DNA of 64,000 nucleotides from Zygnema circumcarinatum. Taxonomy: Eukaryota; Streptophyta; Zygnematophyceae; Zygnematales; Zygnemataceae. Shown here piece by piece: positions 24,901 through 35,491 of the stretch. Each line of letters starts with the position of its first letter. The stretch's first letter is position 1. The stretch spans positions 689,606 to 753,605 of the forward strand of contig CM074805.1 of the NCBI GenBank assembly GCA_037447605.1, read 5' to 3'. The position numbers were made by a program, and so were the translations under genes. Under the pieces are notes generated by a model. The model searched no databases and was not told the DNA's origin. It saw nothing but the letters and a program-made list of their open reading frames with translations.

Positions 24901-26104
24901 CGGTCTAATCTACTGCAAACCATACCTGCCCTGTTTCACTTTCAGCATCAGTGACCAACACAGCATCCTTCGTCACGGCTTCTGCAAATCCCATCGCCAT
25001 TAGACGACAGTGAGTCCCCTGTTGTAGGTAAGCTATAATCTGGACGTCCATCTGAATAGGAATAGCATCAAGAGGAAAGTTACACAACATAAAATAAACT
25101 AAGAATGGATTACTGCCGGGTATAAACGCCGAAATGGTTTCAATCCATGTTTTCCTTCTTTGGACGGGAGAAGGAACTCAAGAGAAAAGAGACTCTGGTC
25201 GTCGGTGAACATCAATCATTCTCATCACTACCGGCTTGCTTTGCATCGCATGAGCTCTTTACAACAAGACCGTCCTTCCCTTCTGGGTACTGCAACGTGG
25301 GTCATCTACCTCATGATCCATAAAACATATCTGCAAACTGAGAGCAGCAAGTGGAGTTCAAGGTCTTGCTACAGAACTAACATGCAATACAGGCTACAGA
25401 AATGGAGTAATTTACCCTCAGGATCTTCTCCTTGGTCTGACTCTTCGGAAACTCCGTCCCTTGGAAGCCGCTCAGAAGCACCATACCACTTCCTCAACTT
25501 GGGACCTCCTGCAGACAGCGGAAAGCCAAAGAGTCTTTTAAAGACCGCGTTCCTACCTTCTGATCGCTTTAGGGAGAAAGCGGATATGAAAAAATATATT
25601 TTAATTTGTCTACTGAATAGTTCTGAAGTGAATCCAATTCAGAGCAGAAGTCGAATTGATCAAGGATAAAGGTATTGAGCAGGGCATCAAGAAAGAAAGG
25701 CATATTTTAGTATGGTTATGCATTCGACGTTGCCACCTTCAGAGCTGGCCATACCTGAGCTGTAGCTATGCGTTGGAACAGTCCTACACGTAAGATCGAT
25801 GTTTTGGACACAATTCAGGGTCATTGCATGTCCAGATTTCCACCCACTAGAAGGTTGGAAGATGCAGGCTCCTAGAGAGGCACACAGAATCATCACCTTC
25901 AATGTAATCGAGAAGTTGATCTCCAAATGAAATGTTCCGCCCAGATGATTCCTTCTTTGCCTGAACCAAAATCTGAGTGCTCCTTGGTCTACATTGCTTC
26001 TTTCCTCTCGTCATCTTTATTTGATAGGTCTGTAGCCATCCTGGATGGACAACGCCTCCTGGCAAAAGGACTTGCTGGTTCTGTGGGCGACATAAGGAAT
26101 CCAT
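21976..26104 (-). CDS. Plastid NAD(P)-binding Rossmann-fold (NmrA/atypical SDR) protein, At4g18810-like (9 exons, 314 aa)
   Basis: Exons: 26104-25897, 25508-25416, 24981-24926, 24278-24183, 23852-23772, 23303-23241, 22963-22793, 22589-22494, 22056-21976; phases match. The first ~55 residues are basic and Ser/Gln-rich, plausibly a transit peptide. GPKLRKWYGASERLPRDGV is a plant-specific block seen before the Rossmann fold in At4g18810-type proteins. The fold follows: DAVLVTDAESETGQ, LVVLSLIVRRYRVRVLVKD, IAGDVTNVESIDKALYGVRA, VEHIVLLSQ, GVPHTVVRAGKLKDEPGG, GSITREDAAEVCVRALES and a C-terminal VVNGEGTVADW. The glycine-rich nucleotide loop is degenerate (TDAESETG). Plant relatives carry a CIA30 domain; none is encoded here. 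NAD(P) binding or photosystem-assembly roles are inferred from family only. Confidence 0.85.
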
Positions 26105-28774
26105 TTGGTATCCTGCAAATACATGGAAAACTTAACTAACCTCTTGAGGACCAGGCCGCTGACTCAATCACCATTGCCAGGCAGAAAATGCCATGCGCTG
26201 CAATTAAGCCCCAAGCACTTACAGCCACTTGTGCGGAGAATCCGCAGAAGCATTGCTCACTAATCCGCTTCTACATGTTCGGCTTAAATATAGTCTAAAG
26301 ATTATAAATAAATGGCTTGATCGGCGGAGGTAATTTATCGTTCTTCCATAAAGACCTATGAATGAGAAGAATATTCGTGCAAATGACCTATAAACTTTAA
26401 CTTATCTTGCTCAAATTACGAGACATTGGCCCAAGTTGACAGCGTTGACAGCGTTGACAGCGTTGACAGCGGCTAAAGCATGATGACAGGCAATGCATTG
26501 ACTATAAGCAGGTGCCTCTCAATCACATGCATACTCAGGAGGAATGTGACGCATGCATGCACGTCTCAGAAGTGAAGTGTCCGGCAAGCATTGCACTTTC
26601 TAGAGTAAAACGCATTGCAATTGATTACTTGCACAAATGTAAACAACAATGTACCCTTCAAATCCTATTTTTCCTCTTAATCTTCATCAAATCCAAGAGT
26701 TCCATCTGTTTTTCGAGAAGCATTTTCAGAACATTCTTTCTGGAGCTGATCAACGAGGCAAGCAAAGGTCATCGGAACAAGAACACCATACCGATTTATG
26801 GAGCAAAACGAAGCTACAGCATGGCAGAATAGTTCCTTTCAATAAAATATATCAATACTATACTATACTACTACTACTACTTTACTATACTAATATTTAC
26901 TTGGAATCTCTCGTAAAAAAGAGGATAAATACTGGAATCTAGCCAATGTACAGTTTACAGAGCAGCAATTCGCCGCTCTGAACAACAAGAGAGAGTAACG
27001 AGTTTCGAGATACGCCTTGGATCCAGTTTACAAAAATGTCGTAGGTCATAAGTTGATCCTCGATCCACCTCACTCAACCCAAAAGTATGGATCACTACTC
27101 CACAAGTTTCACGGTGCATTTTGAGTCTTTCGGGGATGGACCTGGAAACAACCGAAGTTGAACAAGGTCAATAATCTCCACGTGGCGATCCATAAGTGGA
27201 TGATCTATCAGGTCATGATTGAGATCCACCCGATCCACTATCTTGATGTCGGTCCTTGAACTTTCGCGAGACTCCGTTACTAGCCTTTTCCGTAACTGCC
27301 CCCGCCGCTGTTAGAAATGGCTGGCGTCCTCATTTACTTTGACCCTTTGAACGTCCTCCCACGATGTACTGTCGTCCTTGAGGACGTCTTTTGCAGGTGA
27401 TACTTTGGTAACTTTACTTCTGTAAAGCTCGGCTTGATTATGAAAGGGCTCTGCAGAAAGGCATATACTTTCGGAAACCTGCAAGACATAATCCATGTAA
27501 ATAAGTTGAAATGCGTGCGAGTTGCTTGTTTATGTGATCTTATTTATGGAGGTATTGGCTACTTTCTTTGATTCCTAACCTCCTTGTTTGCATTCTCACT
27601 GTGGTGTGTTCCTTTGGTAGCATCTCTTCTGCGTCACTCTGAGTCATTTCCCGAACAATCTGGAGGGTTTGCAATTGAACAGGCTACATTGCTCTATCTG
27701 TGATTCTTGTCTGGCAATCAGCAGGGTTCCGTGCATTGCTGGATCGCTTTTTCCCCATTACATGCAAATATATATGAGCTTGTCATTAAGTGAGTAAAAT
27801 TGTTGACAGTGTCCGTGTTGTTCCTCTGGCCTTCTTTGTCTGCTGCCTGACTGAAAAATGAACTTTTCTGAGTATCGAAGAAGATCTATCCATTGCTTCT
27901 CCTGTTTCTGGGAGCACTTTGGATATTCAATGTCACGTCAGTTTCTGGTTGGCTAAGATAGGCGGAGGAGTATGAGAGTACGGCGATCAGCTTGTATAGC
28001 TTCTACTACGTCTACTAGTGGTGCCTTTTTTCCTTGAGTCCTGTTTGGCAGTTCGGAGTTTCACTTCATCAAACGAATGCACTTTTGACAGTCAGCTACC
28101 GCAAATGCTACATAGCGTATGGTGACCAGCCTGACAGACAATTGGAAAGAGACTAGTGTCTATGTGGAATGATGTATCGTTCAGTCTTTAGGTCGACGTA
28201 TGTACATTTCCTGAAGTTGTGTTATGCTGAGAGCGTCAATATTCCTCTTAGAGGAAGGTGATAAATTTTCGCCTAGTGTTGATGAATCTGGTTCAGTTTA
28301 CGGAGTGTACATGTAAATGTCATGAAGCTGACTGAATGATACAACTTTTGGAAGTAGGCCGCAACAATTATCTGACGTTCAAGGCTGCCAGTGAGAAGCT
28401 TGGGGGTTCTAATTCGCATCTCTGATTTGTACCATGTGCAGATGTCTTGCCGGTAAAGACAGACTTTCAGGAGTCAGAATTGGAAGCCCAAGTTTTGCCC
28501 GAAGATAGGATCGTCTTTCTTTTGTTGAAAGAGATTCATGATAGAACTAGTTATTTTGTTGAACCCTAACCTGATCTGCTACTTACTTGAACACGAGTAG
28601 TGTTCATGCTCTTCCAGAGAGTTCGATTATCATCCAGTTATAGCGCGCTATTCAAGTGAAGGCCCTAGCAAACAATTTCTAAACAAGCCCAAGTAGCACA
28701 GTTTTGTAGTTGACACTACCTACACAACAGGAACAAGCAGACATAATACAGCGTTCACTCCTATTTTAGAAACC
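26105..28774. other. Spacer between divergent NmrA-like (-) and Aha1N (+) genes
   Basis: Contains the 9-bp tandem repeat and a CTA/CTACTA microsatellite at about 26858-26892. A 61-codon minus-strand open frame (27311-27496) follows a good acceptor (CTTGCAG) but matches nothing I recognise. 5'UTR exons of either gene could lie here; none could be proven. Confidence 0.5.
26435..26470. repeat. Four-copy 9-bp tandem repeat GTTGACAGC (TTGAC cores)
   Basis: GTTGACAGC occurs four times without interruption, about 330 bp upstream of the NmrA-like start codon. Each unit carries TTGAC, the core of WRKY-type W-boxes. Regulatory function is inference. Confidence 0.85.
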
Positions 28775-29877
28775 ATGGCGCGGTGGGGAGAAGGGGATCC
28801 CCGCTGGCTTGTCCAGGATAGAGGAGATGGCCAAAATGTGAATGGATGGCACTGGTAAGTGAGCACGTCCTGCCTGCTAACAAAGACCACTTACTCGAGG
28901 TTATCAGATCTCAATGTTGTTGAGCGGTTGCTGTGCATTTCTAATTTGGGCTGAACCAAGTCAGCTATTACTGAAATTTCTTGCAAAGTAGCACACTGTG
29001 AATGGCAATGGAATTCGACTCCTGCAGTTCGGTGCCACCTCAATCTGTGCTAGTCACTTGTAGAGCGCTCTTCAATTGGCATGCACTTAAATTTTGTCAT
29101 GCCCCTCACCATTTGCCTGTTGGTGGCTTTGGCTGATAAAAGCGCAGGACAGAGAAGAATTGTACGGCATGGACAAAGAGGAGGATTCAGGAGTTGGTGC
29201 AGGGCTTATGTCCAAGTATGAATGCTAGAGACGGCTGGGCGAAAATCACTGGCCTCAAGAGCATGGATGGCGAGGTAAGTCAACTCAACTGCACAGTTGC
29301 GGTGCATAGCTGCAGAATTTCTTCGTTCCTTTCATATTTTGCTGGCATCAGGTCACTGGTTGCCATAGACGTTGTTCTGCCATTGAAAGGAACGCTTGCT
29401 TAGAATTGGTATTTAAAGAACAAGTTTAGTTTTCCTTTTTTTCTCAGTTTTTAAATTGCAAGTTGAGAGAAGAAAGGAAGGAGCCTGTTTCTTTTTTACT
29501 AAAGGTCGACCTTTTAGCTCGGCAAGTTGCCGTGTGTGCGAAACAAGACTTCAAGATGGTCGTCTGTGTTGTTGCAGGTTGTGGTAAATACAAGAAAAGG
29601 GAACAGGCGCTTTGTGATGTATGACATTTCAGTCACCCTGTCTTGGAAGGGAGAGGCTAGCAGGCCGCTGACCTCAGAGAAGTTGAAAGTTTCAGGAGAA
29701 ATAAAGTTGGGAGAGTTTGCAAATGACAATGATGTGGATGACTACATGTTTGAAGTGACCGTGGAGGGGGACGGTGAGGGGCATGCGCGCATGAAGAAGG
29801 CCATGGCCTCCATACGAGGCTCGCTAGTGGAGAAGCTGCATCAAGTGCTGAGGGAACTCCATGAATCCCTTGATTGA
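28775..29877 (+). CDS. Aha1 N-terminal-domain protein, Hsp90 co-chaperone (3 exons, 168 aa)
   Basis: Exons 28775-28854, 29148-29274 and 29578-29877, with phases 2 and 0. The start MARWGEGDPRWLVQDR... NVNGWHW is the conserved opening of Aha1. It is followed by WTKRRIQELV, ITGLKSMDGE, RKGNRRFVMYDISVTLSWKG and VSGEIKLGEFANDNDVDDY. The fold ends with LVEKLHQVLRELHESLD and a stop. Family knowledge: this domain binds the middle domain of Hsp90 and stimulates its ATPase in cytosol and nucleus. Plant Aha1 proteins normally continue into an AHSA1 domain (about 350 aa in total); here the frame stops after the N-domain, as in yeast Hch1. No AHSA1-like exon was seen in the 1.15 kb downstream, which then runs into a minus-strand gene. 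Confidence 0.93.
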
Positions 29878-31035
29878 ATGAAAGCCTTCCTCTGGGAGAA
29901 GGTGCCCCATATATAGTCTGCTATGGCTGGTCATGCCATGGCTCGTTTCAATGAATGTGGATATAATGTTTGTTTGCTTTGCGTCCTCCTTGGCACATGG
30001 CTTCTATGTTGTTTGTTTGTGTTGAGCAGATATTATTCTGCATATTTGGAGAGAAGAAGAACAAGGCTCTTGCTGAAGGCGTAGACGAACAGGGACGAGC
30101 CTTGGCTGATGGTTTTTGGAAGCATGCTGACATCATATGGTCTCCTATGGCCATCTTAACATCTCATGCTCCTTGACTCTCCAAAGTCGCAACATAACAA
30201 CATCGGTTGACCCAGAAGTGGTGTGCAAGCTGGTTGGGCACGGCGTTGAAGGTGGTTTCCCTTTCCATTTTCATCGGTCTTGGAAGAGCAGCGATGATCA
30301 GGGGTAGCAAATCGGAATGGTGAGAAGTTCCGAGTTGTGGCACCTGCCGATTGCAAGATGATGCCATAAAATCAGGAGATAATGCCATAAAGTCGTGAGG
30401 TACATGAAATCAATCGAGTACTCCATAAAGTCAAAAGCGAATGCAATGAAGTCGGTATGAAATGCCATAAAAGTCACTTGATAAGGCCAGAAGGTGACTA
30501 TGATAACGTGTGCAGTTGTGAGGGATGCCGAGGCAAGAAAGAACAGCAACGCTTTAAAAGAGAACCATAACACAAAGCTCAGTTCTGAAGATCACAATGA
30601 GAAAGAACGAATCTGCTATTAAAAGTCACAATTTCTCTCGACTTCAGGACAGAAACAACATCTTTGGTGGCAAAACCGCTATATTTGCAGATCTGACCCT
30701 CTACTCTTTAAACATTACAGAGACTGCAGGCTGTGCAGTCTCTACCAGCCTGACGTATAGTGGAACACAGCTCCAGATCCGAAGCCAAAATATACATAAG
30801 AATGGCCACCGCTGCCACACAGAGAAAAAACATGAGCACCTGCGCAAAGCGGTATACAATGCAAGCGCGCCATGTTACCGTTAACCCTAATCCAATCTCC
30901 AAAGCGCCTTAAATCACAGCCAATTGCAACGCGTGGAATCTTCAATCCCCGAGGACGACTTACTGAATGACTATCAGAGAATTGTGTGATGGCGATACCG
31001 AGAACCTGCGGCTGAGATCACTTCCAAAGTTAAGG
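29878..31035. other. Spacer between convergent Aha1N and nucleoside hydrolase genes
   Basis: Contains a degenerate repeat region (about 30355-30475) in which ATGCCATAAA or CCATAAAGTC recurs at 20-40-bp steps. Otherwise only 3' sequence of the flanking genes is seen. Confidence 0.55.
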
Positions 31036-34000
31036 TCAAGGCCTGGAAAGAATTTCCTTCACGAGGGCCACAACTCCCTGAGCGTCCACCCCAAGCGCCA
31101 CTCTGCATAGGGGATGCCCTGTCCAGGGGTTGGGCCCATTCCAACTGCACATGCAGGAGGGAGGTTCCATGTTCAGCACTTCACGTTGTACAAAGGAAAC
31201 GAAAACCAAAGCAATAGGGCATGATAGAGTTTCTTTGTGAAAGCAAGCGCATCATCTTCGTTTGAGGCCTTTGCCAAACTGAGATCGTGAGGACATCATA
31301 TCTTGCTCACTTGCTGAGGGTATGGGATGGCCATCTCATAAAGGCATAGATGTGGGCCATCTGAAGGGAAGCAAAGAACTAAACGTACTTTTTTAGACCG
31401 AGATCCATAATCGTCAGCCCTCGGCAGATTCCCTGCGTCTCAACGCGGACGGCTCCACTTTTCCATGTGAATAGAGATGGGTTGAGGAGAGCTGCCATAC
31501 AGGAAGGGTCATGCAAATAGATGCCTGCCACATGTTCACCAGCCTACATGTTTCCGTCACTTTCGGAAGAACATTCAAAGGTATGGCAAAGAGCCTTCAG
31601 CACTTCGAAGTTTAGAGATGAAAAGGAGATATCGGTTTGAAAAGCAATGAGTCCAAGAAATACAACCTGAGGTATCAATCAGCAAGTACTGCTCGTTAAT
31701 AGAGTTTGAATGCTGCTTAGCTCACAAAGAGAATGGAAAGGGGATGGGCGTGCCTTTAAGGTGGTCCGACTTCAAGTGCCATTCCAAGTAGAAACGAGAA
31801 ATATCATGGACATAGCCGCCATGGGGGCTTTTTGAATCTCGAATATCATCCAAGTCTTTGTCTGCGGTTCTCAGTACATGTCTTACATGAATCAAAGGAC
31901 CCAAGCAAGACCACCTCAAAGTTAAGCTTAAAGTGGACAAAAACGCAGAGTGAATACAGAGACGAGCAATATCCCGAATATTGCAATGTTTGGTCACCAC
32001 ATTTCACCTCTCAAAGATGTTATTTGCAATTTTCAAGCTGCTACAAGGTCTGAACACTAACATTCCGCGCCGCAGATTTTCTAAGAGGCCTACCTGTCAT
32101 GATTGCTTCGGTCGTTACATTGAGACCCACAATGACGATCTTGGCTCCACTTGTGAACACAATATCAGCAGCTTCTGGATCACCAATAATCTGTGGTCCC
32201 AATAAATCCAGCGAGATATGGATACCCACATCCGACCAAGAAGCTTAAAAAATGGAAAGAATGCTTTTATCCGGTTTCGGCCGACTGTCTCCTCGCCACT
32301 CCATACATAGACTCTTAGTGGGCATACATTTGATAATCACATGCAGGCTGGCGTGAATCCTGGTTAGGGAGGATTCTCACATTGGCTTCCGTGGCAGGAT
32401 TAACATTCCCACTGGCAAAGAAGGAGCCGCCAAGCACCCAAATCTCATCTACATTATGAACAAATGCTGGATCCTTTTCAATAGCCTGCACTGCCACGGC
32501 GACACCATCATCATGTTCTGAGCATGGCTCGCTTCCTGTCACGAGTTTCTCTCAAAAAGAACTTCTGATATGTTCTGATTTCCTTTTTGAAAGCCAGAAG
32601 CAGGCGGGAAAGGAGTCAAGCAAGTCCATCTCTCCCTCCTTCACAAAAAAGGGGATGCAGATCGACTTTTACGGTCAGCCTCACGGCAAGTTGTTTTCTT
32701 ACTCTTGCAATATTTGTCAAAGGTCCCAGCTCCATAATAGTAATTTTTCCGGGATGTGCTGCTACAGTTTCCACTAGAAAGTCAGTCGCACTCTTTGCAA
32801 TGGCACCGGTTTTGGGTGCCTCAATCGTGATATTTCCGAGTCCATCTCCTCCATGAACAAAATCAGCGATACGGACATCATCGCCCTGCAGTTATTGAGC
32901 AACGAGGAGGGACATTGTTTGATCTAGGAGAACTGTTTCCTCAATCTGCTGATTAATACTGAGCATGTGAACTGTATTTCACTGCTTCTTTCACTGATAT
33001 CGTCCTAAGATTGACTGACTGTCCACCAGCCATTGACAGGCATCTACCTTACGTTTAGGGCAGGGCGTTCCTGTTTCCCGACTACTACCATCCTCTTTCC
33101 CGACTCTTAACGAGGAAGACGATTCTCTTCCCTAGCTCTGCAAAAGACAGTGGTAAATGCAACAAATGATGCAATAATGTAATAAGGCTCACATTCAACG
33201 GTCGATGGTCACCTTCAGCTACTGGTACATCGCTCCGGCCCACCAATTCACACTGTAGGCAGAACATTCAAAGTTGAATTATAGGAGGACACTTCAATTT
33301 TGTCTCTTGACAGAACAAACTCTTAAGCGTAGTTCTGCAAAACAATAAGCATTCAAGAGTTGCATGTTGCTCTCTTGGGCTTAAAAGAAAGCAGAGTGTG
33401 TATGTGTGTGTGGGATAGAGAGAGGAGACTAAGTACAGTGAGTGAAACGTACCAAATGAAGACTATTGCGTGTTGCGATAGAAGTGCTGGTGTTTCCAAA
33501 CGTGCTCGTTAAGCCAATAACTTCGAGCTCTGGACTCTTGAAGGCCATCAATATCGCCATAGCGTCATCTAGAAATGACAGAGCAGTTCGGATGAGGAAA
33601 TGATTTTGAACTAGTGAGTGACAAATATTGCTTACAATGGGCCAACTCGTTCACAATTCATCATTTCGAGGAAAACGATCAAGATAATCATTCGCAATCC
33701 TATTGACATACTTCAAGTCACTACCATTTGGCCTGCAGGTGTGAAGACCGGGCCATAAAACAACCTTCGAACGCAGCTTTTTAAAGAAACTCGCGACAGT
33801 AGAGGTGGGAGTCTTCATGCAGGTGCATAGTCGACCAGTTCTTTACTCCAGATACATTTTCAATCAAGACGGTATCCAGGAATAAGTCTAAGAGTACTTG
33901 GCCGAATTAGACCATCGGCGATGGCACTACTATTTGGTGCAGAGCGGCAATACACCCGACACATCGCTACATTCGGCAATGCTAGCCTCGTCTGAGCTTC

Positions 34001-34286
34001 TCATTATCAAAGTTAAGATCATTTTCCATTTTATTGTACACTTTCACTTTGAGTGACATGATTAAATGTGTTTCAAATCTGGCAATGCCTCGCTTATCAT
34101 AGCACGAAGTTTCCGAGAACCGGACAATGCAGGGCGCGAAATGCAATGGAGAGGCCAAGCACTGGTGGACTGACAAGAAAACATACCAATTCCGGGGTCT
34201 GTATTGATAATTATCTTGCGTGACTTAAAGGACTCATTTGGAATGGCAGAAAACACCCCCCCTTCTGGAGCTGTTTCCACTACCAT
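31036..34286 (-). CDS. Inosine-uridine-type nucleoside hydrolase, plant NSH/URH family (9 exons, 337 aa)
   Basis: Exons: 34286-34187, 33568-33453, 33252-33193, 32885-32703, 32485-32381, 32190-32094, 31861-31754, 31524-31389, 31144-31036; phases agree and the length fits the family. An in-frame stop four codons upstream fixes the start at 34286. Motifs: calcium-site segment NTDPGIDDAMAI (residues 28-39), GLTSTFGNTSTSIATRNSLHL, VPVAEG, ADFVHGGDGLGN, ELGPLTNIAR, WVLGGSFFASGNVNPATEAN, GDPEAADIVFTSGA, YLHDP (conserved His) and RVETQGICRGLTIMD. Family role: hydrolysis of ribonucleosides to base plus ribose in purine/pyrimidine salvage, usually cytosolic. CELVGR..VPVAEG and NWNGPNPWTG resemble the NSH2/URH2 branch. 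The canonical first Asp of DxDxxxDD is Asn28. The intron after exon 7 appears to use a GC donor (AAAG|GCACGC). Confidence 0.94.
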
Positions 34287-35491
34287 TTCTGGCTTCTACG
34301 CAAATGCAGACACTTTTTCGAGCGGTCTCGCTCACTCCCGCTATAACTTCGAAGTACTAGCGCCAAGAAGAACCCCCGGAGTCACAAACGTCTCTGCAGG
34401 AGCGGCCGAGTGCAGTGCAGCGCAGTGAGGTGTGGGAGGGAGGGAGAGGGCGGCACAAGAAGTGTCCCTGCGCGCCTGAACGTGTGGCTCCAAATGGCCC
34501 CAAAAAGGCCCAAACCAGAAAGGGACCTATCCATCCATGGACGCGAGTTTCGCCGCAGCGACTTCGAGCTTGGCAGGGGGCATGCATTGGCTGCCATTGG
34601 CTGGCAGCCATTGGTTGGCAGCATGAGAGCATGCATGCCGTGCATGTGCATTTTCTCGTGATCCTACGACGTTCTCTCGTCAGTCGGAGCTGTCGACAAT
34701 GTTTTTTAGGGAAGGTTTACTAAAAAACATAAACCACGAAGGCAGTGTAGCCTTTGGGATCTTCAAGAATTTTGCATCGTCTTTCTGCTTTCTAAAGATA
34801 GCACATTCGATGACCGCCTTCCTTTTGTTTGTAGGTCATTTGTGACATTGGTTCCACATGCCTCATCTTGCACCGTGCTCTACATGCTGTGTTTGCACAT
34901 GCACATTTGATAGCGTCGCTATTGCGAGATCAATGCCAATCGATAAATTTTTCATTATAAAAAACCATATTTAAACAACAGCATAGACGAGATAGAGCGG
35001 CTAAGAAACAACGAGAACGAACAGACAATAGGTAGAGAAGTCATTTTATCCAGACGACAGAGAGCATAAACTGTTAAATGCATTAAAAAAGTACAGGAAA
35101 GCCAAACAACAGGGGTGTGCAATCACCAAAACTGCAAGTTTCACTACTGGATACATGATCTCAAGCCTCACCTCGCTCACTCACTACAGCTTTTCTACTC
35201 TCCACGTGCTCAATGCTTCCCGCCCTGTGATATATGCTAACTGCTACTTCCTATACTGAGTGCTTTCAAAACATAATACCGCCGTAACTCTATGCGGGTC
35301 AACAAGTTTCTGAGTGAGAAATCGTTAAACTCCAGAAATCTGACTCAGTGAAGCCCGTGATTTACCAAGCAGAATCCGTCAATCCCTCCCTGCTTTTAAG
35401 AAATGGGAACAATCTGAATCCCCGTGTCCCCAATCTGGGTGTGAATCCCCATGTCCAAGTAAGGCAGACACCACGCTTCAAAGGGGCCTCC
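34287..35491. other. Spacer between nucleoside hydrolase and VDR genes (same strand)
   Basis: It holds the CCAAT cluster and the probable promoter of the hydrolase (34287-34720), then AT-rich sequence that is likely the 3' region of the VDR gene. Plus-strand open frames at 34410-34723 overlap the promoter-like part and have no family resemblance. Confidence 0.5.
34586..34614 (-). promoter_or_regulatory. CCAAT-box cluster upstream of the nucleoside hydrolase
   Basis: Three ATTGG pentamers (CCAAT on the gene's strand) start at 34586, 34596 and 34610, about 300 bp upstream of the start codon. They are followed by CATGCATG/TGCATG palindromes (34628-34648). NF-Y binding is inference. Confidence 0.45.

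Noticed and set aside
26435-26470. CRISPR-like array
   Set aside because: Units are contiguous 9-mers without spacers, in a eukaryotic genome.
27311-27496. 61-codon minus-strand frame after a good acceptor
   Set aside because: No family match, no partner exon that keeps phase, and not in line with the neighbouring gene models.
34357-34723. Open frames on both strands upstream of the nucleoside hydrolase
   Set aside because: GC-rich promoter-like DNA; frames overlap each other on both strands and have no family resemblance.
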